DNA of 64,000 nucleotides, taken from CAWGJC01 sp965276665 (GTDB taxonomy: Bacteria > Pseudomonadota > Alphaproteobacteria > Acetobacterales > Acetobacteraceae). How positions within the stretch are numbered: position 1 is the first letter of the stretch; each line of letters opens with the position of its first letter. Under the pieces are notes generated by a model. That model worked only from the letters and a program-made list of their open reading frames with translations, was not told the origin of the DNA and ran no database searches. The translations under genes were made by a program, and so were the position numbers. The stretch lies in contig OZ255620.1 in assembly GCA_965276665.1 (NCBI GenBank), positions 4,712,001 to 4,776,000 on the forward strand. Direction: 5' to 3'. Positions 1-9,178 of this stretch are shown one piece after another.

Positions 1-647
1 GGCAGCGTCTCGCGCACGCCGGCGCGCACCAGCCGCAGCACGAGCGAGATGTTGAACAGCGCGAGGTTGAACGCCGGCATCAGCAGATGGCGCAGCCCGT
101 CGAGCGTGAGGAAGGACCATTGCACGCCGAACAGCGCGGCCGTGCGGCCGCGCCCGGTGCTCGGCAGCCAGCCGAGCTCGACCGCGAACACCATGATCAG
201 CATCAGCCCGATCCAGAAGCTCGGCAGCGAAAAGCCGAGAATGCTGCCCGCCATGGTCAGCCGCGCGAGCCAGCTGCCCGGCCGCAAACCGCAATAGAGC
301 CCGAGCGGCACGCCGATCACCACCGAGAGCAGCACCGCCGTCACCGCGAGCTCGAGCGTCGCCGGCATGCGCTGGAAGATTAAGGTCAGCGCCGGCTCGT
401 TGAACACGAAGCTGTTGCCGAGATTGCCGTGCAGCGCGCCCCACAGGAAGCTCGCATATTGCTGCCAGAGCGGCTGGTCGAGCCCGAGCGCATGGATCGC
501 CCGCAGCCGCTCCGCCTGATCCGCCTCGGGCGAGATCAGGATGTCGATCGGGTTGCCGATCACGTTGACCGCGACGAACACGATCACCGTCATCGCGAGC
601 ATCACGAAGATCGCCTGGATGAGCCGGCGCAGCAGCCAGGTGGTCAT
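1..647 (-). CDS. Peptide/nickel-type ABC transporter permease (DppB-like), 3' end outside window
   Basis: Inner-membrane permease subunit of a peptide/opine-type ABC importer. Translation from the ATG at 647 begins MTTWLLRRLIQAIFVMLAMT, a first membrane helix typical of DppB/OppB, followed by the usual periplasmic stretch ending in GNLGNSFVF and several more hydrophobic segments. The frame is open to base 1, so the C-terminal part, including most of the EAA loop, is missing. Its start overlaps the stop of the binding-protein gene by 4 bp (ATGA), so the two are translationally coupled. The family assignment is firm. The substrate is not readable from the sequence. Confidence 0.85.
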   Translation of the reverse strand, partial: MTTWLLRRLIQAIFVMLAMTVIVFVAVNVIGNPIDILISPEADQAERLRAIHALGLDQPLWQQYASFLWGALHGNLGNSFVFNEPALTLIFQRMPATLELAVTAVLLSVVIGVPLGLYCGLRPGSWLARLTMAGSILGFSLPSFWIGLMLIMVFAVELGWLPSTGRGRTAALFGVQWSFLTLDGLRHLLMPAFNLALFNISLVLRLVRAGVRETL

Positions 648-2242
648 CGGGCCGGCCGGACATCCATCGCGCGTGTCAGCTCATCCTCGCGCGGCGCGTC
701 GATCAGCCCGGGTCGTGTCGCCCAGATGTTCTTCTGGATGTGCAGCGGGATGATCGCGACGTCGTCCATCGCCATCGTCGTGGCCTGCTGCAGCAGCTTC
801 TCGCGCGCCGGATCGTCGACCGTGCTCATCGCCTGCGCGAGCAGCGCGTCGAGCGCCGGGTTGGAGTAGCGGCCGCGATTGGCGGTGCCGAGCCCCTTCG
901 CCGGATCCCAGGTCGCGACCTGCGCGCGCAGCGGATCGGAGGCCTCGCCGGTGCCGCTGCCCCAGCCGAACAGGAAGGCGGAATACATCTGCTTGTTCGC
1001 ATTGACCACGAAAGTCGCCCACGGCATCGGCGAGACCGTGGTCTGCACGCCGACGCGCTGCCACATCTGGCCGACCGCCTGCACGATCTGCGCATCGTTC
1101 ACGTAGCGGTCGTTCGAGCTGTCGAGGGTGATGCGGAAGCCACGCGGATATCCCGCCTCGGCGAGCAGCGCCTTGGCGCGCGCCGGATCGTAGGTGGGCG
1201 GCTTGAGCCCGGGCACGTAGCCGAACGCGCCGGGCGGCAGGAACTGGCCGGAGGCGACGGCCGCGCCATCCATCACCCGGCTGACGATCGCGTCGCGGTT
1301 GATCGCGACCGACAGCGCCTCGCGCACGCGCCGGTCCTTGAGCGGGTTCTTCGTCAGCGTCTCGCCGTTTGGCCCGAACACCTGCGGCGAGGGACCGTCG
1401 CGGCTCTGATCGAGGCCGAGGAAGATGATGCGGATGCCGACCACCGACCAGAGCTTGGCGCGGGAATCATGGCCGAGCCGGTCGAGATCCTCGGTCGGCA
1501 CGGTGTCGATGAAATCGACATCGCCGGAGAGCAGCGCCGCGGTGCGCGCGGCATTGTTCGGGATGATGCGGTAATCGACATGCGCCCAGGGCTGCTTGCC
1601 GCCCCAGTAGCCGTCATTGCGGTCGAGCTCGATGCGGTCGTCCGGACGGTACGAGCGGAACTTGTACGGCCCGGTCCCGATCGCCGCCTTGCCGCTGTTG
1701 AAATCCGCCGTGGTCGCGGTGTCGCCGATCGTGTGGTCGACGATGTAGATCTGCGCGAGATCGACCGGCAGCAGCGGGTAGACGCTCTTGGTGTGTATGC
1801 GCAGCGTGTGCGGATCGACGATGTCGACGCTGCCGATCGACTGCGTGTAGATCGCGAACGAGCTCGGGCTGTTCGGCACCAGCGGCACGCGGTGCAGCGT
1901 GAAGGCGACGTCGGACGCGGTGAACTCATCGCCGTTGTGGAATTTTACGCCCGGGCGCAGGCGGAATTCCCAGGTCGTCGGGTCGATCGCCTTCCACGAG
2001 GTGGCGAGGCCGGGGATGCGGTGCATCGCCGGATCGGTCGCGATCAACGGGTCGAAGATATGCGAGGCGAGCGCCGAGTTCGGCGAGACGTTGTGGAAAT
2101 GCGGGTCGATGCTGGTGATCGGCGCGCCGGTTGCAAGGCGCAGCGTGTCGCGCGACTGCGCCAGGGCAGGAAAGGCGGGACCGCTCAGCAATCCGGCAGC
2201 CAGCGCGGCACCCCGCAGCGCCGCACCCCATGATCTCGACAT
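644..2242 (-). CDS. Extracellular solute-binding protein, family 5 (peptide/opine type)
   Basis: Periplasmic substrate-binding protein (532 aa) that feeds the DppB-like permease encoded immediately downstream. It has an N-terminal signal peptide ending near ALAQ, then the family-5 pattern SIDPHFHN, FDPLIATD, WEFRLRPGVKFHNGDEFTASDV and a GTGPYKF segment before the hinge. I chose the ATG at 2242 because GGAGAGG lies about 10 nt upstream. A second in-frame ATG at 2260 would add six residues directly after the stop of the MBL gene. Together with that gene and the permease it forms an operon read leftwards. The ligand could be a peptide, an opine or another small amine. Confidence 0.9.
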   Translation of the reverse strand: MSRSWGAALRGAALAAGLLSGPAFPALAQSRDTLRLATGAPITSIDPHFHNVSPNSALASHIFDPLIATDPAMHRIPGLATSWKAIDPTTWEFRLRPGVKFHNGDEFTASDVAFTLHRVPLVPNSPSSFAIYTQSIGSVDIVDPHTLRIHTKSVYPLLPVDLAQIYIVDHTIGDTATTADFNSGKAAIGTGPYKFRSYRPDDRIELDRNDGYWGGKQPWAHVDYRIIPNNAARTAALLSGDVDFIDTVPTEDLDRLGHDSRAKLWSVVGIRIIFLGLDQSRDGPSPQVFGPNGETLTKNPLKDRRVREALSVAINRDAIVSRVMDGAAVASGQFLPPGAFGYVPGLKPPTYDPARAKALLAEAGYPRGFRITLDSSNDRYVNDAQIVQAVGQMWQRVGVQTTVSPMPWATFVVNANKQMYSAFLFGWGSGTGEASDPLRAQVATWDPAKGLGTANRGRYSNPALDALLAQAMSTVDDPAREKLLQQATTMAMDDVAIIPLHIQKNIWATRPGLIDAPREDELTRAMDVRPAR

Positions 2243-2260
2243 CGACGCGCCTCTCCGCAT

Positions 2261-3169
2261 TCAGAAACGATTCACCGGAATCTTCAGGTAGGAAACGCCG
2301 TCGGCCTCAGGCGGCGGCAGCTCTCCCGCCCGCATGTTCACCTGGACCGCCGGGATTAGCAATTTCGGCACCGAAAGCTCCGCGTCCCGCGCGGTTCGCA
2401 TGGCGACGAACTCCGCCTCCTCGACGCCGTCGCGGACATGCACGTTCTCCGCCCGCTGCCGCGCGACCGTGCTCTCCCAGGCATGCTCGGTGCGCCCGGG
2501 CGCCAGGTAGTCGTGGCAGGTGAACAGCCGCGTCTCCGGCGGCAACGCCAGGACGCGGCGGATCGAGCGGTAGAGCGCGGCCGCGTCGCCGCCCGGGAAG
2601 TCCGCCCGCGCCGTGCCGTAATCCGGCATGAACAGCGTGTCGCCGATGAAGGCGGCGTCGCCGATCACGTAGGTGACGTCGGCGGGCGTGTGCCCGGGCG
2701 TGTGCAGCACCCGGCCGGGGAGCGAGCCGACGGCGAATTCCTCGCCATCCTCGAACAGATGGTCGAACTGGCTGCCGTCGCGGGCGAAGATCGGCTCGGC
2801 GTTGAACAGCGTGCCGAAGCGGGACTGCACCTCGCGGATGCCGCTGCCGATGCCGATGCGCCCGCCCAGCCGCTCGCGCAGGAAGGGCGCCGCGGAAAGG
2901 TGGTCGGCATGGACATGCGTCTCCAGCAGCCAGGCGGTGTGCAGCCCGCGCGCGCGGACGCGCTCGGCCGCCGCTTCCGCCGAGGCGGTCGCGGTACGGC
3001 CGGCGGCGGCGTCGAAGTCGAGCACGGAATCGATGATCGCCGCCGCGCCGGTCGCCGGATCGGCGACGATGTAGGTGATGGTGCTGCTGGCCGCATCGAA
3101 GATGCCGGTGATGTCGGGGACCGGCGCTGGCCGGGCCGGAGCGGCGGTCACGGAGGGGGTTATGGACAT
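2261..3169 (-). CDS. MBL-fold hydrolase, persulfide dioxygenase / Blh-like
   Basis: Metallo-beta-lactamase-fold protein of 302 aa. The metal motif THVHADH (about residue 75), the downstream HTPGHTPADVTYV and the GDTLFMPDYGTARADFPGG block match the ETHE1/Blh group of glutathione-persulfide dioxygenases rather than classical glyoxalase II. Members of that group oxidise sulfane sulfur or act in sulfide stress. The start at 3169 has AAGGA 8-12 nt upstream. The stop is adjacent to the binding-protein gene, suggesting co-transcription with the peptide importer, although a functional link is only inference. The same frame stays open upstream across argE, but that extension is antisense to a clear gene and is rejected. 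Confidence 0.85.
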   Translation of the reverse strand: MSITPSVTAAPARPAPVPDITGIFDAASSTITYIVADPATGAAAIIDSVLDFDAAAGRTATASAEAAAERVRARGLHTAWLLETHVHADHLSAAPFLRERLGGRIGIGSGIREVQSRFGTLFNAEPIFARDGSQFDHLFEDGEEFAVGSLPGRVLHTPGHTPADVTYVIGDAAFIGDTLFMPDYGTARADFPGGDAAALYRSIRRVLALPPETRLFTCHDYLAPGRTEHAWESTVARQRAENVHVRDGVEEAEFVAMRTARDAELSVPKLLIPAVQVNMRAGELPPPEADGVSYLKIPVNRF

Positions 3170-3295
3170 GGCTGCGTCCTTCCTGAACGGAGCGATGCTA
3201 GCACGCTGGCGAACGTGCGGCACGGTGTGCCGAGGCGCCGGCGGCGCCGGTTGCCGGCAACGCGGCGCCGTATAGACTGCCGGGCCGGAGGTGGC

Positions 3296-4450
3296 ATGGC
3301 CCCGAACACGATAGAGATGCTGGAGCGCCTGGTCGCGTTCGACACCACGAGCCGCAACTCGAATCTGGCGCTGATCGGCTTCATCCGCGGCTTCCTCGAC
3401 GAGGCGGGCGTGCGCTATCGGGTCAGCACCGACATGGCCGGCGAGAAGGCCAACATCCATGCGGTGATCGGACCGGAAGGGCCGGGCGGCATCGCGCTCT
3501 CCGGCCATGTCGACACGGTGCCGGTGGACGGGCAGGCCTGGAGCGGCGACCCGTTCGCGCTGCGCCGCCGGGACGGGCGGCTGCTCGCCCGCGGGGCGGT
3601 GGACATGAAGGGCTTCGTGGCCGCCTGCCTCGCCGCGGTGCCCGATCTGAAGGCGCTCCGGCTCGCCCGCCCGGTGCATCTCTTCATCTCCTTCGACGAG
3701 GAGGTGGGCTGCCTCGGCGCGCGGCGGCTGATCGAGGATGTCCGGGACAGCGGCTGGACCCCGGAATTCTGCGTGGTCGGCGAGCCCTCCGGCATGAAGC
3801 CGATCGTCGCGCATAAGGGCAAGCTCAGCCTCGGCGTGTCGGTGCGCGGCCTGGCCGGCCATTCGAGCGAGCCCGGCCGCGGCGTCAACGCGGCGTTCGC
3901 CGCCGCCGAGGCGATCGCCTGGCTCGCCGGCGAAGCCAGACGCTTCGCCCAGGAGGGTCCGTTCGAGGAAGGCTTCGACCCACCCTACACCAGCGTGCAT
4001 GTCGGGACGATGCGCGGCGGCACCATCCTCAACATCATCCCCGACCATGCGGAGTTCGTGATGGAGTGGCGCGTCATTCCCGCCGATGACGCGCATCGGG
4101 AGGCGGCGCGGCTGCGGGAGCATGTCGCGCGGATGATCGAGCCGGCGATGCATGCGGTCGATCCGGCGACCGGGTTCTCTTTCGAGACCCGTGCCGTCCT
4201 GCCGGGGCTCTCGCTCGATCCGGACCATGCGCTCGCCGCGATGATCAAGCAGCTCACCGGGTCCAATGCGGTCGGCAAGGTGAGCTACGGCACCGAGGGC
4301 GGCCTCTATCAGGAGGCCGGCATCCCCTCGATCGTGTGCGGGCCCGGCCATATCGCGCAGGCGCACCAGCCCGATGAGTGGATCGCCGAGGAGCAGCTCG
4401 CCGCCTGCGACGCCTTCATCCGCCGCCTGGCCGGCCGGCTCGTGACCTGA
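3296..4450 (+). CDS. argE: Acetylornithine deacetylase / M20 metallopeptidase
   Basis: Zinc-dependent deacylase (384 aa) of the M20/ArgE family, expected to remove the acetyl group from N-acetylornithine or a related N-acyl amino acid. Visible metal-site motifs are SGHVDTVPVDG (His71), the GAVDMKG aspartate (about 103), the general base in SFDEEVGCLG, and a C-terminal GPGHIAQAHQPDEW. The dimerisation lid GLAGHSSEPGRGVNA is present. The ATG at 3296 is preceded by GGAGGTGG. It is divergent from the MBL operon and runs into a second deacylase-type gene through an expanded repeat. Cytoplasmic. The exact acyl-amino-acid substrate is uncertain. Confidence 0.88.
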   Translation: MAPNTIEMLERLVAFDTTSRNSNLALIGFIRGFLDEAGVRYRVSTDMAGEKANIHAVIGPEGPGGIALSGHVDTVPVDGQAWSGDPFALRRRDGRLLARGAVDMKGFVAACLAAVPDLKALRLARPVHLFISFDEEVGCLGARRLIEDVRDSGWTPEFCVVGEPSGMKPIVAHKGKLSLGVSVRGLAGHSSEPGRGVNAAFAAAEAIAWLAGEARRFAQEGPFEEGFDPPYTSVHVGTMRGGTILNIIPDHAEFVMEWRVIPADDAHREAARLREHVARMIEPAMHAVDPATGFSFETRAVLPGLSLDPDHALAAMIKQLTGSNAVGKVSYGTEGGLYQEAGIPSIVCGPGHIAQAHQPDEWIAEEQLAACDAFIRRLAGRLVT

Positions 4451-4510
4451 TGAGCCCAGTGACCTGATGAGTCCGGTGACCTGATGAGTCTGGTGACCTG
4501 ATGAGCCCGG
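4443..4510 (+). repeat. Four tandem 17-bp repeats across a stop/start junction
   Basis: Four copies of TGACCTGATGAGYCYRG, at 4443, 4460, 4477 and 4494, span the argE stop codon and the start of the next gene. Every unit carries a TGA and an ATGAG. The ATG at 4450 is in frame with the one at 4501 but meets a TGA after five codons, so only the last copy can start the downstream protein. The pattern looks like slippage or duplication of an original one-base TGATG overlap. Confidence 0.9.
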
Positions 4511-5466
4511 AGCCGCGCGCTCTGCCGCTGCCCTCCTTCGCGGTGCGGATCGCCGCGCCCGACATCGCGCCGTGGATCGCCGGCAACACCGGCATCCCCG
4601 GCTTCACGACGCTCGATTCCGGCAGGCCGGGGCCGCATGTGGGCGCGATCGGCCTGATGCACGGCAACGAGATCGCCGGGGCGATCGCGCTCGACCGGCT
4701 GCTGCGCGCGGGCTTCACCCCGCTCCGCGGCCGGCTGACGCTCGGCTTCGCCAATCTCGCGGCCTTTGCCCGCTTCGATTTCCGCCAGCCCACCACGTCG
4801 CGCTTCGTCGACGAGGATCTGAACCGGGTCTGGAGCGCCGCCATGCTCGACGGCAACCGGCAGTCGAACGAGCTGGCGCGGGCCCGCGAGATCCGACCGC
4901 TCGTCGAGCAGATGGACATCCTGCTCGACCTGCACTCGATGCTCTGGCCCTCCGACCCGTTGATCCTGAGCGGCCCCTCCGCGACCGGGCGGGATCTGGC
5001 GCTCGCCATCGGCATGCCGCCGCTCGTGGTCGCCGATCGTGGCCATGCGAGCGGTCCCCGGCTGATCGATTATGCGGCGTGCTCCTCCGGCAGCTCGCCG
5101 CAGGCCGGCGTGCTGGTGGAGGCCGGCCAGCATTGGGAGCCAGAGACGGTGCTGACCACGCTCGCCTGCATCGCTGCCTTGCTGCGCCATGCCGGCATGG
5201 CGACCACCCATCCCGCCCTGCCGCCGCCCGCCGCCGCGCCGCGGCCCCGCTTCGCCGAGGTCACCCAGGCGGTGACCGCGTCGACCAGCGGCTTCGCCTT
5301 CCTGCGATCCTTCCGCGGCGGGGACGTGGTGCCGCGCCGCAACACGCTGATCGCGCTCGACGGCACCACCGAGATCCGCACGCCGCACGATGCCTGCCTG
5401 CTGGTGATGCCGAGCCTGCGCCCGAGCCGCGGGCACACCGCCGTCCGCCTCGCCCGCTTCGCCTGA
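4501..5466 (+). CDS. Succinylglutamate desuccinylase / aspartoacylase-family zinc hydrolase
   Basis: M14-like zinc deacylase of 321 aa. Zinc ligands are visible in HGNEIAG (about residues 58-64) and DLHSM (about 144-148), and a DEDLNRVW segment follows the first motif as in AstE/aspartoacylase. The C-terminal beta domain ends near ALDGTTEIRTP. It probably hydrolyses an N-acyl amino acid in the cytoplasm, fitting its place directly after argE. The start is fixed by the last unit of the 17-bp repeat, since earlier ATGs run into stops. No strong Shine-Dalgarno sequence is visible, so it probably depends on coupling. Confidence 0.82.
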   Translation: MSPEPRALPLPSFAVRIAAPDIAPWIAGNTGIPGFTTLDSGRPGPHVGAIGLMHGNEIAGAIALDRLLRAGFTPLRGRLTLGFANLAAFARFDFRQPTTSRFVDEDLNRVWSAAMLDGNRQSNELARAREIRPLVEQMDILLDLHSMLWPSDPLILSGPSATGRDLALAIGMPPLVVADRGHASGPRLIDYAACSSGSSPQAGVLVEAGQHWEPETVLTTLACIAALLRHAGMATTHPALPPPAAAPRPRFAEVTQAVTASTSGFAFLRSFRGGDVVPRRNTLIALDGTTEIRTPHDACLLVMPSLRPSRGHTAVRLARFA

Positions 5467-5668
5467 TCGCGCGCGCCGGCCGCCGCGCCCCCCGGCCGTG
5501 CCTACCCAAAGGTCGCGCGACCTCGCCTCACCACATTCCCGCCGCCTTGCCGAGCGAGAACGGGTCTGGCACCTAGGCGGCATCGACCGCGCCCGCCCGT
5601 GCCGCCCCGGCGGTGCAGCCCGCACCCGTCGAATGCCGCAATCCGGTCCCAGCGAGGAGAAAACTCCC

Positions 5669-6577
5669 GTGCCGTCCAACTCGACGCCTTCCCAGACGCC
5701 GCGCAGGAAGCTGCGCAAGGCGGTGATGCCGGTCGCGGGGCTCGGCACCCGCTTTCTGCCGGCCACCAAGGTGATGCCCAAGGAATTGCTGCCGGTCATC
5801 GACAAGCCGCTGATCCAGTACGCGGTCGAGGAGGCGAGGGCCGCCGGCATCGACCAGATCTGCTTCGTCACCGGGCGCGGCAAGACCGCGCTGGTCGACC
5901 ATTTCGACAACGCCTACGAGCTCGAGGACACGCTCCGGTCGCGCGGCAAGGAGGAGTTGCTCGCGCTGCTCGACGCGATGCGCACCCCGCATGGCTCGCT
6001 GATGGCGGTCCGCCAGCAGGAACCGCTCGGCCTCGGCCATGCGATCTGGTGCGCGCGCAGCTTCATCGGCGACGATCCGTTCGCCATCCTGCTGCCCGAC
6101 GACCTGATCCTCGCCGACACCCCCTGCACGAAGCAGCTCGCCGAGGCCTATGCGGAGACCGGCGGCAACGTGGTCGCGGTGGTGGACGTGCCGCGCGAGC
6201 ACACCGCGCGCTACGGCATCCTGGAGATCGGCGCCGATGACGGGCGGCTGGTCGAGGTGAAGGGGCTGGTCGAGAAGCCGGCGCCGGAAGAGGCGCCCTC
6301 GACCCTCTCGGTGATCGGCCGCTACGTGCTGCTGCCCGAGGTGATCGAGCATCTCGGCAGGCATGAGCGCGGCGCCGGCGGCGAGATCCAGCTCACCGAC
6401 GGCATGGCGCGGATGATCGGCCACACGCCGTTCCACGGTTTGCGCTATGAAGGCAAACGGTTCGATTGCGGGGACAAGCTCGGTTTCATCGAGGCGCAGC
6501 TCGCCTTCGCCCTGCAGCGCCCTGATCTCGCGCCAGCGGTGCGCGGCTTTCTCAAGACTTATGGCGAGGCCCATTAG
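5669..6577 (+). CDS. galU: UTP--glucose-1-phosphate uridylyltransferase
   Basis: Makes UDP-glucose from UTP and glucose-1-phosphate for polysaccharide and glycolipid synthesis. The nucleotide-binding motif PVAGLGTRFLPATKVMPKE lies near residues 22-40, followed by LLPVIDKPLIQYAVEEA, the LPDDLI metal/nucleotide site and FDCGDKLGF near the C-terminus. The length of 302 aa is standard. I chose the GTG at 5669 because GAGGAG (5654-5659) sits 9 nt upstream. The frame is open further upstream, but those residues do not look like GalU. It lies 2 bp from the phosphohexomutase gene, forming a sugar-nucleotide pair. Confidence 0.93.
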   Translation: MPSNSTPSQTPRRKLRKAVMPVAGLGTRFLPATKVMPKELLPVIDKPLIQYAVEEARAAGIDQICFVTGRGKTALVDHFDNAYELEDTLRSRGKEELLALLDAMRTPHGSLMAVRQQEPLGLGHAIWCARSFIGDDPFAILLPDDLILADTPCTKQLAEAYAETGGNVVAVVDVPREHTARYGILEIGADDGRLVEVKGLVEKPAPEEAPSTLSVIGRYVLLPEVIEHLGRHERGAGGEIQLTDGMARMIGHTPFHGLRYEGKRFDCGDKLGFIEAQLAFALQRPDLAPAVRGFLKTYGEAH

Positions 6578-6579
6578 AC

Positions 6580-7989
6580 ATGCCCTTCATCCATCGTTTC
6601 GACCCGACCAGCCTGCGCGAGTACGACATCCGCGGCGTGGTCGGAAAAACGCTGAAGCCGGAGGATGCTTACGCGATCGGCCGGACCTTCGGCAGCCTGG
6701 TGTCGCGCACCGGCGGCCATACGGTCGCGGTGGGCTATGACGGGCGGCTCTCCTCGCCGGAGCTCGAGCGTCCGCTGGTGGACGGGCTGAAGGCCAGCGG
6801 CATGGAGGTGCTGCGGGTCGGCCGCGGCCCGACGCCGCTGCTTTACTTCGCCGCCACCACCCGCGAGACCGATGGCGCGGTGATGGTGACGGGCAGCCAC
6901 AACCCGCCCGACTATAACGGGTTCAAGATGATGCTCGGCCGCAAGCCGTTCTTCGGCGAGCAGATCCAGCGCATCGGCCGGATGGCCGCCGCCGGCGACG
7001 TCGTCGCCGAGGAGGCCGGCAGCGAGCGCGAGATCTCGCTCGTCACCGACTACATCGCCCGCCTGATCGCCGACTGGGATGGCGGGGATCGCGCGCTCGG
7101 CGTGGTCTGGGACAATGGCAACGGCGCCGCCGGCGAGGTGCTGCAGCGGCTGATCCTGTCGCTGCCCGGCCGCCACCACGTGCTCAACGGCACGATCGAC
7201 GGGCGCTTTCCGGCCCATCATCCCGACCCGACGGTGCCGAAGAATCTCGAGCAGCTCATCGCCGAGGTGCACACGCGCAAGGCCAATCTCGGCATCGCTT
7301 TCGACGGCGACGCCGATCGCATCGGCGTGGTGGATGACGAGGGCGAGATCCTGTTCGGCGATCAGCTTCTGGTCATCCTGAGCCGGGACGTGCTGCGCGA
7401 GCACGCGGGCGCCACCATCATCGCCGACGTGAAGGCGAGCCAGGTGCTGTTCGACGAGATCGGCCGTGCCGGCGGCACGCCGCTGATGTGGAAGACCGGC
7501 CACAGCCTGATCAAGGCGAAGATGGCGTCCACCAAATCGCCGCTCGCCGGCGAGATGTCGGGCCATATCTTCTTCGCCGATCGCTGGTACGGTTTCGACG
7601 ACGCGCTCTACGCCGCGATCCGCCTGCTCGGCATCGTCGCCCGCATGGACGTGCCGCTCTCCTCCATCCGCCGCGCGCTGCCGCAGGTGATCAACACGCC
7701 GGAAGTGCGCTTCGATTGCGACGACGAGCGCAAATTCGCGGTGATCACGGAGGTCGCCGCCCGGCTGAAGGAAGCCGGCGCGAAGGTCGCCGATATCGAC
7801 GGCGTCCGGGTGCAGACCGAGGATGGCTGGTGGCTGCTGCGGGCCTCCAACACCCAGGCGGTGCTGGTCGCGCGGGCGGAAGCCTCGAGCGAGGCCGGGC
7901 TCGGCCGGCTGAAATCGGCGCTCACGGCGCAGCTCGCCGCCTCCGGCCTGCCCGCGCCGGATTTCTCCGGCGAGAATGCGGGGCATTGA
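6580..7989 (+). CDS. Phosphomannomutase / phosphoglucomutase
   Basis: Alpha-D-phosphohexomutase of 469 aa interconverting hexose 6- and 1-phosphates, supplying substrate to the adjacent GalU or to GDP-mannose synthesis. It shows the phosphoserine loop VTGSHNPPDYNGFK (Ser about 106), the metal loop FDGDADRIGVVD, the sugar-binding GEMSGHIFF and a C-terminal phosphate-binding RASNTQAVLVARAEA. The four-domain length is typical of the AlgC/PgmG type, which acts on both mannose and glucose phosphates. The start at 6580 follows the galU stop by 2 nt. Confidence 0.92.
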   Translation: MPFIHRFDPTSLREYDIRGVVGKTLKPEDAYAIGRTFGSLVSRTGGHTVAVGYDGRLSSPELERPLVDGLKASGMEVLRVGRGPTPLLYFAATTRETDGAVMVTGSHNPPDYNGFKMMLGRKPFFGEQIQRIGRMAAAGDVVAEEAGSEREISLVTDYIARLIADWDGGDRALGVVWDNGNGAAGEVLQRLILSLPGRHHVLNGTIDGRFPAHHPDPTVPKNLEQLIAEVHTRKANLGIAFDGDADRIGVVDDEGEILFGDQLLVILSRDVLREHAGATIIADVKASQVLFDEIGRAGGTPLMWKTGHSLIKAKMASTKSPLAGEMSGHIFFADRWYGFDDALYAAIRLLGIVARMDVPLSSIRRALPQVINTPEVRFDCDDERKFAVITEVAARLKEAGAKVADIDGVRVQTEDGWWLLRASNTQAVLVARAEASSEAGLGRLKSALTAQLAASGLPAPDFSGENAGH

Positions 7990-8053
7990 CGCGCCTGCAC
8001 TGACCGGCCTCACTGGGGGCGCCCCGCTCGCGGGCAACCGGAAAGGACACAGG

Positions 8054-9178
8054 ATGCAGCAGCCCCCGCCCGCCTTGCCCGGCATGCGCGAGGACGAGAT
8101 CGACACGCCCGCGCTGATCGTCGATCTCGATGCGTTCGAGGCCAATCTCGACCGCATGGCCATGCTGGTCGCGGCCAGCGGCGCCAGGCTGCGCCCGCAT
8201 GCCAAGACGCACAAATCCCCGGTGATCGCGCGGCTGCAGATCGCCCGCGGCGCGGTCGGGCAGTGCACGCAGAAGGTGGGCGAGGCGGAGGCGCTCGCCT
8301 GGGGCGGCGTGCCGGACGTGCTGGTCAGCAACGAGGTCGTGGGCGCCGCGAAGCTCGCGCGCGCCGCCGCCCTGGCGCGCATCGGCAAGATCGCGATCTG
8401 CGCCGATAACGAGGCGCATGTGACGGCGATCGAAGCGGCGGCGGAGCATGCCGCCCAGCGCCTGCCGGTGCTGGTCGAGATCGACGTCGGCGGCGGGCGC
8501 TGCGGCGTGGTGCCCGGGCCGGAGGCGGTCGCGCTGGCGCAGCGCATCGCGCAGTCCAAGCACCTGATCTTCGGCGGCCTGCAGGCCTATCACGGTCGCG
8601 CCCAGCACCTTCGCACGCCGGAGGAGCGCCGCAATGCGATCGCCCAGGCGAGCGAAGGCGCGCGCCGCACGGTCGAGCAGCTACGCCAGCAGGGGCTCGA
8701 CTGCGCGATCGTCGGGGGCGCCGGCACCGGCACGTTCGAGCTCGAGGCGAGCAGCGGCGTCTATACCGAGCTGCAGGCCGGCAGCTACTGCTTCATGGAC
8801 GCCGATTACGCCCGCAACCTCAACGCCGCCGGGGCTCCGGTCGGCACTTTCCGCCATGCGCTCTTCGTGCTCGGCACGGTGATCAGCGCCACCCGGCCCG
8901 GTCTCGCGGTGCTCGATGTCGGGCATAAGGGCGTCTCGATCGACAGTGGCCTGCCGCTGGTCTGGGAACGCCCGGATTTCCGCGCCACCGGCTGCTCCGA
9001 CGAGCACACCAACCTCGCGGTCAACAGCGAAACCACCCAGCCGAAGATCGGCGAGAAGCTCCGCCTCGTCCCGGGCCATTGCGACCCGACCGTCGACCGC
9101 TACGACTGGTATGTCGGGGTGCGCAACCACCGGGTCGAATGCCTCTGGCCGATCGCCGCCCGCGGCGCCATGCACTGA
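8054..9178 (+). CDS. DSD1-family PLP enzyme (D-threonine / 3-hydroxy-D-aspartate aldolase-like)
   Basis: Fold-type III PLP enzyme (374 aa) of the D-threonine aldolase/DSD1 group. The alanine-racemase-like N-domain contains PHAKTHKSP with the PLP lysine at about 51, VEIDVGGGRCGV, and GGAGTGTFE for phosphate binding. The C-terminal metal site PGHCDPT is present, which separates this group from alanine racemases. Such enzymes cleave D-threonine or 3-hydroxy-D-aspartate, or dehydrate D-serine. The start at 8054 has AGGACACAGG just upstream, 64 bp after the mutase gene. The stop codon lies inside the left end of a palindromic repeat. Confidence 0.85.
   Translation: MQQPPPALPGMREDEIDTPALIVDLDAFEANLDRMAMLVAASGARLRPHAKTHKSPVIARLQIARGAVGQCTQKVGEAEALAWGGVPDVLVSNEVVGAAKLARAAALARIGKIAICADNEAHVTAIEAAAEHAAQRLPVLVEIDVGGGRCGVVPGPEAVALAQRIAQSKHLIFGGLQAYHGRAQHLRTPEERRNAIAQASEGARRTVEQLRQQGLDCAIVGGAGTGTFELEASSGVYTELQAGSYCFMDADYARNLNAAGAPVGTFRHALFVLGTVISATRPGLAVLDVGHKGVSIDSGLPLVWERPDFRATGCSDEHTNLAVNSETTQPKIGEKLRLVPGHCDPTVDRYDWYVGVRNHRVECLWPIAARGAMH

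Noticed and set aside
3170..4366. MBL reading frame open for 399 more codons antisense to argE
   Set aside because: High-GC antisense frame. argE motifs are on the plus strand and the canonical MBL start with ribosome site is at 3169.
6574..8559. 661-codon leftward frame across the phosphomutase and DSD1 genes
   Set aside because: Antisense to two genes with clear catalytic motifs; its product is rich in Arg, Asp and His without domains.
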